From: Nitzschia sp. pyKryTriq1
Taxonomy: Eukaryota; Bacillariophyta; Bacillariophyceae; Bacillariales; Bacillariaceae
NCBI GenBank assembly: GCA_956465555.1
Contig: OY101124.1
Location: forward strand, 62,001-126,000
Reading direction: 5' to 3'
DNA: 64,000 nucleotides
The translations under genes and the position numbers were made by a program. The first letter of the stretch is position 1. Each line of letters opens with the position of its first letter. Positions 32,100 through 45,300 of the stretch are shown one piece after another. Below the pieces are notes generated by a model. The model ran no database searches, was not told where the DNA came from, and saw nothing but the letters and a program-made list of their open reading frames with translations.

Positions 32100-32639
32100 C
32101 TATCTTCTTTCTTCCGAGCCCTCTTCGTCAGAAGCAGATGCGTCGTCGGTCCCTTCCTCCGAATCATCTGCTGTCCCCAATTCAGTGTCCGCGTCCGTCT
32201 CGTCCTCGGTCGGATTTTCTGTCGCAAAATCCTCCTGCTCTTCATCCTCACTACCGGTACGTGAATGTGCACGACTACTTGTACGAGTATTCGTAATTGT
32301 ATCCGCACTCTCGCTGTTGCTGTTGCTGTCGCTTTTGCTGTCGCTGCGACTACTACTGCTCATGATGGGTGAATTATTCATGATTTCGAGCGGAGGGTTG
32401 TTTCCTCTCAAGACAGGTGAGGATCGCAGCGGCTTGGTCGACACGGTGATTTTCGTTTCGCGTTCCGAAAGAAAGACGATCACCTGAAGGAACACCACGG
32501 AAAAGGCCACGACATAGATCAAGGTCTTTCCAAACGATTTGTTGCTGTGGTTGTTGTGGTTGTTGCTCTTGCCACTATGCTTTTCTGCATAGCTCAAAGT
32601 GCCTGTGGGTCGTCGGTTCGGTGAATGCGGCATTGCCAT
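32100..32639 (-). CDS. Small acidic single-pass membrane protein, unknown
   Basis: 179 residues. A polar His/Asn-rich head (NNHNNHSNKS) is followed by one span (TLIYVVAFSVVFLQVIVFL, about residues 39-57) and then a Ser/Glu/Asp tail of about 100 residues that becomes almost purely acidic and ends GSEERR. No known domain. The span is convincing and low-complexity tails of this kind are common in diatom membrane proteins, but the evidence for a gene is only the ORF and its composition. Confidence 0.45.
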   Translation of the reverse strand: MAMPHSPNRRPTGTLSYAEKHSGKSNNHNNHSNKSFGKTLIYVVAFSVVFLQVIVFLSERETKITVSTKPLRSSPVLRGNNPPLEIMNNSPIMSSSSRSDSKSDSNSNSESADTITNTRTSSRAHSRTGSEDEEQEDFATENPTEDETDADTELGTADDSEEGTDDASASDEEGSEERR

Positions 32640-33613
32640 GTTTTTATGTTGTGCTGTGTACTCGTATTCTTAGTAATATGTTCTTGCACCGGTCCTGTAG
32701 AATCGATCAATGGGTATGAAAATGAAAGACTCGAGACAATGCGAGACGAGGCAATCGTTCTGAGAGAACTTGTATGGTACCAGGTACTGGTAATAATATC
32801 ACAACACAACACAACACAACATACAGGATCACGATCACGATCACGAATCAACATAAGGAGGGAAAATAATAATGATGAGAACTGGAAACGGTAAATCTTG
32901 GATCCCCGTAGAATCCTACATGCCCCAGTACCATCCACTGTCTTTTGAAAAACTCGAACTTTTGAAAATCGGGTCGAATTATTCGACAGAGAGGTCATGA
33001 TGGATTTACACAACTAGGTGCCTGTGCTTCACATTCACCAAAAAAACCTCCCCCCGCCCGGATAAATTTGGCCTGCAGTCCTGCCGTTGGACCCTTTTTT
33101 GGACGCGTAGCTCGTATGGTATGACTGGGGATTCAAATGTACAATACTGGATAATAACAATTAGCTTCCGGGTGTGTTTTCTCCTAAGTAAAAAGCACGA
33201 CAAGAGCGCATACGTCATTTTTCTACCAATCATAAAGCAATTATTTGAACATAGCCTTCAAGTATGTATATGAAGATTTTCTAGAGACCTCGCAACTCCA
33301 GAAAAGTAAGTCACAGCGACAGCAAGCGATGTGCGCTTTGACAACAGAGATCTGAGGGCTCCGAGTTTGAGTTGGAGGGAGGTCTTTTCTTTGCTTCGGT
33401 TCCAACAACAAGCATTCAAGCAAGGCAGCGTCGGAGATATTTACCTGTACTCGTTCATTCAGCCACAGCACCCTTATCTACTGAAGGACAAGGCCGACGT
33501 CTCTTTTCCCCAACAGAGAACGAAAGAAGTTAGCAGGATCGCGTATCGCAGTATCGCGTATCACGTAAACTCACATAATATACATCGGGTTTCGCGGTTT
33601 CAGCATCACCGGC
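32640..33613. other. Intergenic upstream of the giant gene
   Basis: Between the small acidic protein (-) and the giant LRR gene (+). Has an (ACAAC)n run at 32801-32820 and (GATCAC)n at 32827-32844. GTTTCAG at 33597-33603 just before the ATG could be the acceptor of a 5'UTR intron. No gene seen. Confidence 0.4.
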
Positions 33614-36307
33614 ATGAGCTCCCCGCCTTCGCCAACACCAAGCGGACATGCCATGGATGGCGATGAAAGCAGCGACGACGAAGTGGAGATTGTCGACATG
33701 GAAGCTGTCACGTCCGCGCCGTATTCTCATGCGATGCCACCCCCCAGTCCGGGCGGGACCAGTCGTACCGGAACCGGCATCCGCAACCTGAGCGATCACT
33801 CCGGCTTTTCGGCCCTCAGCATGTACACGTCGAGTGCTCATTCGGTCCTATCAGAAAGCACGGTGCCACGAACCAATGTGACCGTCATGTCTCGGAGTAG
33901 CGGCGATGGAACCAGCACTAATGCTAGCACCAGCAGTCGGCCGTCGCAGGTTTCGGATGATGTTATGTGGGAAGAGCAGGACGCTACTGCTGCAGCTGCA
34001 GCTGTAGCTACAACTACAGGTAGCTCTGCTTCGCCTTATGAAAGTGGAGAAGACTTTTTGGATTCCCCCATTACTAAATCGGAAAAACTGAGTGCTCGCA
34101 TCGTGACAGAGGCGGAAGACGGGGAGGGCTGCGACGACGACAACGATGACTCGTCGGGTAGTGGGAGTAGGAGGAGTAGCAGTAAAAGTGGAGGCTCCGA
34201 TCATGACAAGGGGCAAGCCTCCTCCTCGAGCCTGCAGCGGCAGCAGGACTTCGAACCCGACGCAAGTGGTGCATCGTTCGCACACGACTCGGATGACTTG
34301 GATCGACCGATTTCTCAAGGTCGATATACCGCCTCCCAACAACTGCAACCATCCCCTACTCGGGTCAAGCACCCCCTGGAATACAGTATGACAGAGAGTG
34401 AAATATTCCCAAATCAGCCGCGGGAGAGCGATGATTCCTCGGAGGAATCGGACTTGCAGGGCAATGATAATGGCGATGATAATGGCGATGGAGGCGAAGA
34501 AGGCAATGGGGGATCGGCAAACTCCTCCTACCAGAGTTCCAGCTATCAAGGGAGCTCCTACGCCTCCTATACCGACGAATCAGAGGCAGGAGAAACACCA
34601 TTTTTCTCTCCCACCAACGATCTCCGCCAGCCAGGGATGCACCGCTACGCCACCACGGCCGCAGTACCCCCCTCGCCAGTCACACCTCAGGAAAAGTGGG
34701 CTCTGAAAAAGTTTCTGAGTGCTCCCTTTTTGGACAAGGGTCATCATGAAGAGGATGAGCACTCGAATTTTGATGATTCCATGGCATATTCCTATGATAG
34801 CAGTAAAATGTCAGGAGTCTTCTCGGCCGCGGGAAGTTTGTTTTCCCTCGAAACCTATGCGACCAAGGATGCGGGAGAAGGAAGCCATCACACATCGACG
34901 GACCGCGCCGAAAGAACTGCAGCTACCAACACCGGTACGACTAGTCCCCAACAACAAGAACAACAATCCCCAGAAGTAGATGCCACACCCCAACAGAGTG
35001 GCCGAGCCAAATTGTCTGCAGTCCTCTCAAGGGATGAAGACAAAACTCCACGCACAAAGCCTCGACGGTATGGATCAAGCACCGAGTTTGCACCGTCTAT
35101 GGAGGCTGTTGCCGAAGATACGACCCGGTCTTCATCTTCGCGGAGGCAATCGCAGTCTCCTTCTCGTCACTCAGCAGGCGAAGATATGGACGTTAGTGAT
35201 CAAGATGAAGCCAGTGAGGAGTCGAGTTATGAATCACAACCAGGAAGCGACGAAGGTGATGATTCGCTGGACAATTCCATGCCCGATAGTTTGGACGAGA
35301 CAGTGGAGTCCGGCAGTAGCCGAACCGATGATTGGTCGGAAGAAGTCATCGAGCTGAGCGGGGAGTCGTCTCAAGAAAGTGCCTATTTTAGCCAACCGTC
35401 CATGCGTGAAACCCCCTTTTCTCCGGGTGGCTCTTCAACAACGACCTCGGAATCGCCAGGTGGCTCATCCTCCCGACCGCAATCTCAAGAACGTATTTCC
35501 TCGTTTGCTCCTGGAGGAAAACCGATAAGTTCCCAATCCTTTCCAACACAATCTTCTTATCAACCGAGTGACTCGGACTCCAACCATAATATGGAAGACT
35601 CCCCTGATTCTTCTGAAAGCTCCGCATCCTTGAAAGGAACCGAAGACCACCAACAGGGATCACAAGTTTGGTCTAATCCACCACAACTACCTTTCGATCC
35701 CCAATCGTCCATGAATTCATCTGACGGAGAGACCAGTGGAAAAATGTCTATGGGCCCGGTAGAAACTAAGAACGTGGAGGCCATTACACCGGAAACCCCC
35801 GGCTCTCCTAGTGATATTCATCAGTCCTTGAGCGACTCAAGTTTATCTGCTGGCGAATTAGCAGAGCTCAATGAGCTTTTGGAACGACAAGATAATGGGG
35901 AATCGGTGGACGTCGACCGACTCTACGAGCTCGACCTGATGGACCGATGGCAGGTGGGCGAAGAGTTGGGCTCGGAAGAAAAAGCAGACCTGTTGAGGTT
36001 CCAGCAGCGGCGGCGACAACTGAGAATGTACAGAAAAGAATTTCTCACTCTCTTGGATCGCAGTGACCAGGGCGAGGAAGTAGACGAAGATCGCCTATAT
36101 TGTCTTGAGCTGATGGAACGCCGGCGCGTGGGAGAGGACTTGACCGAAGATGAGCTTTTAGACCTTGAAGACTTTGAAAAGGAAGAGAAAGAGAGACTCC
36201 CTGTCAGTAGCACTCCCGCCAAAATCGAGAAGACCGAGGCAAAAGCCAACCCTGCGGCTGCTGCGCGTGCCAAGGCTAAGGCCCTCCTCGGCGATGACTA
36301 TGAAACT

Positions 36308-36342
<35 letters not shown>

Positions 36343-39300
36343 CAACAACGATAGTGATCAAGCCAAGGAGTCACAATCTGGAGAAGCACCCAAGGAACCT
36401 CGCACAAGTGGAAACGACGCGAGCAAACTCGACCTCAGCAACTCGAACTCAAGTCTATCTTCCGCAGAGTTGGAGGAACTGAACGATCTTCTCGAGCAGC
36501 AAGAGAACGGCGACGAAATTGACGAAGATCGACTGTATAATCTTGATTTGTACGACAAGTGGCAGAGCGGTGAACCACTTGACAAAAAAGAAATGGCCGA
36601 CTTCGATATTTTCCAAAAGAAACGGAAGAAAGAGCGGCGATATCGCAAGGAATTCCTAGAGTTGCTCGATCGTTCGGAAAAAGGTGACGTCATAGACGAG
36701 GACCGCTTGTATTGTTTAGAACTCATGGAACGCAGACGAGTCGGTGATGACTTGTCCATAGCTGAACTGTCGAACCTGCAGGACTTTGAGAAAGAAGAAG
36801 AATTCGCCGAGGCGTTGGCAGCTTCTGACCTTGCAAAAAAGACTGTTATCAAAGTTGAGCCCATCACTTCTTCGTCTCCATTGAAAGCGGATTCACAAGA
36901 AGTTGCGTTCGACGACAAGCCCTTGGGGGACGATACTTCCCAGTCTTCTGCCGATTCCGGCAAACACTCTGTAAACAATGCCGAAGATTCCGTTCTATCT
37001 TCTGGGGAGCTTGATGATTTAAGCGATCTTCGTTCGAAAAAAGAAAGAGGCGAGGATTTCGACCAAGACCGGCTCAGCGAGCTTGAGATTTTCAATCGTT
37101 GGCAAAATGGAGTACCACTCGAACCACCTGAACGAGCCACCAACAGCGAGTTCAGGCAGCGAAGAAATGTTCAGCGGCAGTACAAAAAAGAGTACAGGCA
37201 ACTCAAGGAGCAGATGAAACTTGGCGCAATCATCGACGAAGATTGGCTTCGAAGCCTTGAACTTCTCGAGCATTGTCGAATCGGTGCAGAATTAAACCAA
37301 GAAGAAATATCCATGTTTCGAAGCCTCCGCGCTACCGAGCATACTCGAACCGGAACTGATATTTCAGTTCTTTATGGTCTTGATTTCGACGACTTACCCA
37401 ACGATGGTGCTGGTCCTTTTCATACGGATCCAAACATGCTCGCAGCCATGTCCACAAGCAAAGAACCGGAGAGAAATGAAATCCAACCCACACACCAAGC
37501 GGACATTCTAGTAGAGCCGTCGGAAGCAAAGGCTATAGCAGTCGAAGGCTTTGGATCATCCATCGATGTTTCTTCGCAAGCTTCGAGTGAATCTGATGTC
37601 TCTTCGAACGCTTCGAGTGAATCTGAAGGGACACCAAGGCCATTAGAACCGATTGATACTTTGACATCAATCTCCCCTACGGCATCGGTAGAGACTCCAA
37701 ATCGTGCTGACGAAGATTCGAGTTTGTCGTCTGGCGAGATCGACGAACTGAATAGCTTGCTAGAGAGGCAGGAAAATGGTGAGGATGTCGACGAGGAAAG
37801 ACTGTATGAGCTTGACCTTTTTGACAAGTGGCAAGGCGGCGAGGATCTCGACGAGGAGGAAAAGGCGGATCTCGGCGCTTTTAAGAACAGACGCCGGCGG
37901 GAGCGGTCCTACCGTCGAGAGTTTCAAGAACTGTTGGACAGGAGGGAGAACGGGGAAGATATAGACGAGGACCGTCTATACAGCCTGGAGTTGTTCGCTC
38001 GTCGGCATCTGGGAGAGCCTTTGTCAGATGTTGAGCTCGTGGAACTTGGCGAATTTGAAAAGAAAGAAAAAAATTCGGCACAAATCGAAAGTAGAATGCC
38101 GACACCAGGGGATCTAGCTGAGTCACCAGCGCAAAAGGGCACCGCAGGCGCCAAGGAATCGGAAAATATCGAGCGGTTCTCCTCTTCGTCCCTCCCGCCA
38201 AATAAGCGGCCGGCTGCTCGTAGGGTCAAGATGGACCACCCCATTGAAGAACATATGAATGACGGCGGATCCTTAGGCTCCGATGAACTCTTCGAGGGCT
38301 CAGAGGGTCCAATTCTTGAGGACACACCCATATCGGAGGCGGCGACGGAGGCAAGAGGACAACAAGTTCAAAAAAAGAAGGGCTCATATGCTTCTGAGAA
38401 CGAACCTTCCAGAGACTTACCAGAACCTTTTAGCATGTCTTCGGCATCAATAGGAGCTGAAAGTGGCGCAGATCAAGATTCGAGTTTGTCGTCTGGCGAG
38501 ATCGACGAACTGAATAGCTTGCTAGAGAGGCAGGAAAATGGTGAGGACGTTGACGAGGAAAGACTGTATGAGCTTGACCTTTTTGACAAGTGGCAAGGCG
38601 GCGAGGATCTCGACGAGGAGGAAAAGGCGGATCTCGGCGCTTTTAAGAACAGACGCCGGCGGGAGCGGTCCTACCGTCGAGAGTTTCAAGAACTGTTGGA
38701 CAGGAGGGAGAACGGGGAAGATATAGACGAGGACCGATTGAACAATCTGGAGTTGTTCGCTCGTCGGCATCTGGGAGAGCCTTTGTCAGACGTAGAGCTA
38801 CAGAACCTTGAAGAATTTGAGAAAAGAGAAGGGCCGCACGAAAGAAGAAACAGAACAGAAGCAAGCCTTCCAAACGCATTGCAAGCCAACCACCTTTCCA
38901 GCTGCAACCAGCCCACCCAAGAGCACGATACTGACGGGGATTCCTTGGGCTTTGGCGAGTTGTTTGATGCACCGAAGGGTCCCATGCCTAACAAGCCGTT
39001 GCTAGCAGCTGCAGTGAAGGCCCATGAAAAGGCAGATTCAGAGGCAGGATCAGCGGCAAAGGTTGGCGACCCGCTCCACGGCGAGCATCTCTCGAGCTTG
39101 AATCAGCCCACCCAAGAGCACGAGAGCGATAGCGATTCTTTGGGTCCGGGAGAATTGTTCGATGCGCCGAAGGGTCCCCCAGCAGCCAAGCCGCTACTGG
39201 CAGCAGCTATCAAGGCTAGAGAGCAAGCTGAGACATCAGGAACACTTGGGAAGATTGAAGAAGGACACGACGACAATGATGATTCAGTCTCGCCCACATA

Positions 39301-42300
39301 TACAGATCAGGACAGTGATTCAAGTTTGTCATCAGCCGAGATAGACGAGTTGAATGAACTCTTGGATCAGAAGGAGTACGGGGAGAGATTCGATGAAAGC
39401 AGACTCAGGAAACTTGATTTATTCGACAAATGGCAAAATGGTGAGCACTTAGAAGCCGAAGAACAAGCCGATCTGGATGCTTTCCGTAAGCAACGTCGAC
39501 GGGAACGAAGCTATAGACGAGAGTTCCAAAATCTTTTGGACAAACGAGAAAAGGATGAAGCAGTTGACGGCGAGCGTCTGCACCGCCTTGAGCTTTTTGC
39601 TCGCAGGCATCTCGGAGAAAATCTCTCGGACGCAGATTTGCTACTATTGGCACAATTCGAAGGCGAAGAGAGGGAAAAGGAAAAAGAAGCCGGTAAGACA
39701 CGGAAAAATCAGACCACATCTAGCATGGGAGAAGAACAAGTTTCCCACCTATTGAATATCAATCAACCCATCCTCGAGCATGAGAGCGATGACGATTCTT
39801 TGGGCTCTGGTGATTTGTTTGATTTGCCGAAGGGCCCCCCACCCGCCAAGCCTTTGCTGGCAGCCGCGATCAAGGCCAGAGAAAAAGCGGAAGCCGAGGA
39901 GATTGCAGCGGCCAAGGGAGGAGACCCGCTCAAGGGTGAGCACCTCTCTCGGTTGAATCAGCCCATCCAGGAGCACGAGAGCGACGGGGACTCGTTGGGC
40001 TCTGGCGAGTTGTTTGATGCGCCGAAGGGCCCCCCACCCGCCAAGCCTTTGCTGGCAGCCGCGATCAAGGCCAGAGAAAAAGCGGAAGCCGAGGAGATTG
40101 CAGCGGCCAAGGGAGGAGACCCGCTCAAGGGTGAGCACCTCTCTCGGTTGAATCAGCCCATCCAGGAGCACGAGAGCGACGGGGACTCGTTGGGCTCTGG
40201 CGAGTTGTTTGATGCGCCGAAGGGCCCCCCACCCGCAAAGCCTTTGCTGGCAGCCGCGATCAAGGCCAGAGAAAAAGCGGAAGCCGAGGAGATTGCAGCG
40301 GCCAAGGGAGGAGACCCGCTCAAGGGTGAGCACCTCTCTCGGTTGAATCAGCCCATCCAGGAGCACGAGAGCGACGGGGACTCGTTGGGCTCTGGCGAGT
40401 TGTTTGATGCGCCGAAGGGCCCCCCACCCGCCAAGCCTTTGCTGGCGGCCGCGATCAAGGCCAGAGAAAAGGCTGATAAGGCCGAGAAGTTAAATCAGAT
40501 CGATGAAGCTGACCACCAATTAGAGGAGTCTTCGCAATCTTCGCGATCTTCGCGATCGTCGGCTTCGCGGTCTTCGAGGTCTTCGAGGTCTACGCGGTCT
40601 TCGGGGTCTTCGGGGTCTTCGGGGTCGGCGCGACCATCGACTGCTGGGATCGCCGCGGAGGACAACTCGATCGCGTTTGCGGCAGAAGACGAAGATTCCA
40701 GTCTGTCGTCTGGCGAGGTGGACGAGCTGAACGAGCTTCTCGACAGGCAAGAAAACGGCGAAGACGTGGATGATGATCGTCTGTACGAACTTGATCTCTT
40801 TGACAAGTGGCAGAGCGGCGAGGATCTCGACGATGAAGAAATGGCGGATCTAGATGCGTTCAAGAAACGTCGGCGTCAAGAACGGGAGTATCGAAAAGAG
40901 TTCGAAGATCTGCTTCGACGCCGCGACGAAGGCGAGGAGGTCGACGAAGATCGAATGAATTGTCTTGAGTTGTATGCCCGTCGTCATCTGGGTGAGGATC
41001 TAACGGATGACGAAGTCTTAGACTTGCGCGAGTTCGAGCAAGATGAAGCGACAAAGAGGGTTATGAGGGCCTCTGACGATGCCCAAAACACTCCTGGCCA
41101 AACTTCGCGAGCCGATGCACTGACGCATCTAACGAATATGAATCAGCCCAAGATAGGCCACGAGAGTGATGACGATTCTTTGGGCTCTGGTGATTTGTTT
41201 GATTTGCCGAAGGGCCCCCCACCCGCCAAGCCTTTGCTGGCAGCCGCGATCAAGGCCAGAGAAAAAGCGGAAGCCGAGGAGATTGCAGCGGCCAAGGGAG
41301 GAGACCCGCTCAAGGGTGAGCACCTCTCTCGGTTGAATCAGCCCATCCAGGAGCACGAGAGCGACGGGGACTCGTTGGGCTCTGGCGAGTTGTTTGATGC
41401 GCCGAAGGGCCCCCCACCCGCCAAGCCTTTGCTGGCAGCCGCGATCAAGGCCAGAGAAAAAGCGGAAGCCGAGGAGATTGCAGTGGCCAAGGGAGGAGAT
41501 CCGCTCAAGGGTGAGCACCTCTCTCGGTTGAATCAGCCCATCCAGGAGCACGAGAGCGACGGGGACTCGTTGGGCTCTGGCGAGTTGTTTGATGCGCCGA
41601 AGGGCCCCCCACCCGCCAAGCCTTTGCTGGCAGCCGCGATCAAGGCCAGAGAAAAAGCGGAAGCCGAGGAGATTGCAGCGGCCAAGGGAGGAGACCCGCT
41701 CAAGGGTGAGCACCTCTCTCGGTTGAATCAGCCTATCCTGGAGCACGAGAGCGATGGGGACTCGTTGGGCTCTGGCGAGTTGTTTGATGCGCCGAAGGGC
41801 CCCCCACCCGCCAAGCCTTTGCTGGCGGCCGCGATCAAGGCCAGAGAAAAAGCGGAAGCCGAGGAGATTGCAGCGGCCAAGGGAGGAGACCCGCTCAAGG
41901 GTGAGCACCTCTCTCGGTTGAATCAGCCCATCCAGGAGCACGAGAGCGACGGGGACTCGTTGGGCTCTGGCGAGTTGTTTGATGCGCCGAAGGGCCCCCC
42001 ACCCGCAAAGCCTTTGCTGGCAGCCGCGATCAAGGCCAGAGAAAAAGCGGAAGCCGAGGAGATTGCAGCGGCCAAGGGAGGAGACCCGCTCAAGGGTGAG
42101 CACCTCTCTCGGTTGAATCAGCCTATCCTGGAGCACGAGAGCGATGGGGACTCGTTGGGCTCTGGCGAGTTGTTTGATGCGCCGAAGGGCCCCCCACCCG
42201 CCAAGCCTTTGCTGGCAGCCGCGATCAAGGCCAGAGAAAAAGCGGAAGCCGAGGAGATTGCAGCGGCCAAGGGAGGAGACCCGCTCAAGGGTGAGCACCT

Positions 42301-45300
42301 CTCTCGGTTGAATCAGCCCATCCAGGAGCACGAGAGCGACGGGGACTCGTTGGGCTCTGGCGAGTTGTTTGATGCGCCGAAGGGCCCCCCACCCGCAAAG
42401 CCTTTGCTGGCAGCCGCGATCAAGGCCAGAGAAAAAGCGGAAGCCGAGGAGATTGCAGCGGCCAAGGGAGGAGACCCGCTCAAGGGTGAGCACCTCTCTC
42501 GGTTGAATCAGCCCATCCAGGAGCACGAGAGCGACGGGGACTCGTTGGGCTCTGGCGAGTTGTTTGATGCGCCGAAGGGCCCCCCACCCGCCAAGCCTTT
42601 GCTGGCGGCCGCGATCAAGGCCAGAGAAAAGGCTGATAAGGCCGAGAAGTTAAATCAGATCGATGAAGCTGACCACCAATTAGAGGAGTCTTCGCAATCT
42701 TCGCGATCTTCGCGATCGTCGGCTTCGCGGTCTTCGAAGTCTTCGAGGTCTACGCGGTCTTCGGGGTCTTCGGGGTCTTCGGGGTCGGCGCGACCATCGA
42801 CTGCTGGGATCGCCGCGGAGGACAACCCGATCGCGTTTGCGGCAGAAGACGAAGATTCCAGTCTGTCGTCTGGCGAGGTGGACGAGCTGAACGAGCTTCT
42901 CGACAGGCAAGAAAACGGCGAAGACGTGGATGATGATCGTCTGTACGAACTTGATCTCTTTGACAAGTGGCAGAGCGGCGAGGATCTCGACGATGAAGAA
43001 ATGGCGGATCTAGATGCGTTCAAGAAACGTCGGCGTCAAGAACGGGAATATCGTAAAGAGTTCGAAGATCTGCTTCGACGCCGCGACGAAGGCGAGGAGG
43101 TCGACGAAGATCGTCTTTATTTACTTGGTTTATTCGGCAAGAAGATGCTGGGTGAAATTTTGTCACCAGTTGAATTATCTGAGCTAAATGGCTTGCATGA
43201 ATCTGATAAAGAAAATGAATTTTCGTTCTCCGATGAAGCGAGTCCTGTTCTTGAAGATATTCCAGAGGCTGATGAATCATCATCATCGAAGTCTTCTGAA
43301 CCCAATTCGGAATTGTATGCTGAAGGTGCGAATGACTTTCCAAGCAAAGCTTCATTCCATGTGGACGAGGCTGAATACAGCTAGGGTTCAGGCTCTTCGA
43401 GCTCACAGAGTGGTCTCCCTTATTCTGAATCTACGGACAAGAATCGCGAGAACGACGCCGCTCTTACTTCTAGTGAACTGGATGAACTGAACGATCTTCT
43501 TGATAAAGAGGCCAAGGGCGAACCGCTTGACGAAGATCGACTGTATGATCTTGATCTATTCATTCGATGGCAACGTGGAGAAAAATTGGACTCCGACGAA
43601 ACTGACGATCTTGATGACTTCAGGGCAAGACGCCAAAATCTGCCTCCTGAAGATGATTATAGAAGGGATAGCGAGGGAAAACCCGCAGAGCGGCTACCTA
43701 CCTCCATGTCTCCAGACAGTTCTTCTTCAACCTCCTTTTCTTCCATCCCTCTTCGAGATGATCAAGACGGACTTCCTCCAAAAGAGCCAGTATCCATGGC
43801 TGTCTCGCCTACGCTGAATCATCCATCAGACCAAGGACCTATCCAGGGGTTCCTGAAATCAATCTTCGGAAAGCGAAACGAGCCAAAGGAGACTATTGCT
43901 GATCATTCGCATGTTGTGCAAGATGGTGGTGCGCCTCACGAAGCCTTTGACCTTCACCCCAGCGCATTTGATCAAGCTCAGTACAACATGGATCGAGAGC
44001 CAACCACTGAGCCGCTGGATGAATCGAGTGCAAGAAGCGAGCCACATTCGATGACTGATGACATTTCTACGTCCACGGACAGTGTCATCAGCGCTGTCGG
44101 TGCAAACGGAGCAAATAAGGTATGGTCAATGCTTGGAATGGAAGAATCTAACAAAGAGAGCAATTTTGACCTTCAAAGTCAATCACACGAAAATAATGAA
44201 TGGCTACCTCCCGAAGATTCTTTCTTCGAAGCGAGTAAGCCCATCACTCCGACTGTCGAGCACACAGCAAGCCATGGCTCACAAATGGGCGAGGAACTCT
44301 CATGGAAGCCACCCCAGGACTCTTTCTTCAACGAACAAGATGCTGTTTCTGACAAGCTCGGCGCGTCAAAACTATCTAGTTCGGAAACTGCAAGAATAAA
44401 AGTAGAAAAATCGCCTGGCAATGAAAAGGTCTCGTGGGCGCCCCCCGAAGCTTCCTTCTTCGACAAAGCTCAAATGGACGACCCCAGTGCATCGTCATCG
44501 TCGGCCAAGACTGATGAAAACGAACCATGGGCACCTCCGGACTCATCGTACTTTGCGGACTCTACGAATCGAGACGAAGAATCGTCGTCGACGGGGTCCA
44601 CTAGCGAGAAGGGAGAAGAATCGCCTGGCAATGAAAAGGTCTCGTGGGCGCCCCCCGAAGCTTCCTTCTTCGACAAAGCTCAAGTGGACGACCCCAGCGC
44701 ATCTTCATCGACGGCCAAGACCGATGAAAACGAACCATGGGCACCTCCGGACTCATCGTACTTTGCGGACTCTACGAACCGAGATGAAGAATCGTCGTCG
44801 ACGGGGTCCACTAGCGAGAAGGGAGAAGAATCGCCTGGCAAGGAGAAGGTCGTGTGGGCACCCCCCGAAGCTTCCTTCTTCGACAAAGCTCAAGTGGACG
44901 ACCCCAGCGCATCTTCATCGACGGCCAAGACCGATGAAAACGAACCATGGGCACCTCCGGACTCATCGTACTTTGCGGACTCTACGAACCGAGATGAAGA
45001 ATCGTCGTCGACGGGGTCCACTAGCGAGAAGGGAGAAGAATCGCCTGGCAAGGAGAAGGTCGTGTGGGCACCCCCCGAAGCTTCCTTCTTCGACAAAGCT
45101 CAAGTGGACGACCCCAGTGCATCTTCATCGACGGCCAAGACTGATGAAAACGAACCATGGGCACCTCCGGACTCATCGTACTTTGCGGACTCTACGAATC
45201 GAGACGAAGAATCGTCGTCGACGGGGTCCACTAGCGAGAAGGGAGAAGAATTGCCTGGCAATGAGAAGGTCTTGTGGACGCTCCCCGACAAAGCGGACGT

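Noticed and set aside
32068-32487. 139-residue plus-strand ORF opposite the small acidic protein
   Set aside because: Antisense shadow of a Ser/Glu-rich frame; the minus-strand reading has a convincing membrane span.
41129-42526. 465-residue minus-strand ORF over the 195-bp array
   Set aside because: A shadow of the plus-strand repeat: it has the same 65-residue period and stays open only because the units are identical. The minus-strand ORFs at 39749-40366 and 48237-49154 are the same effect.
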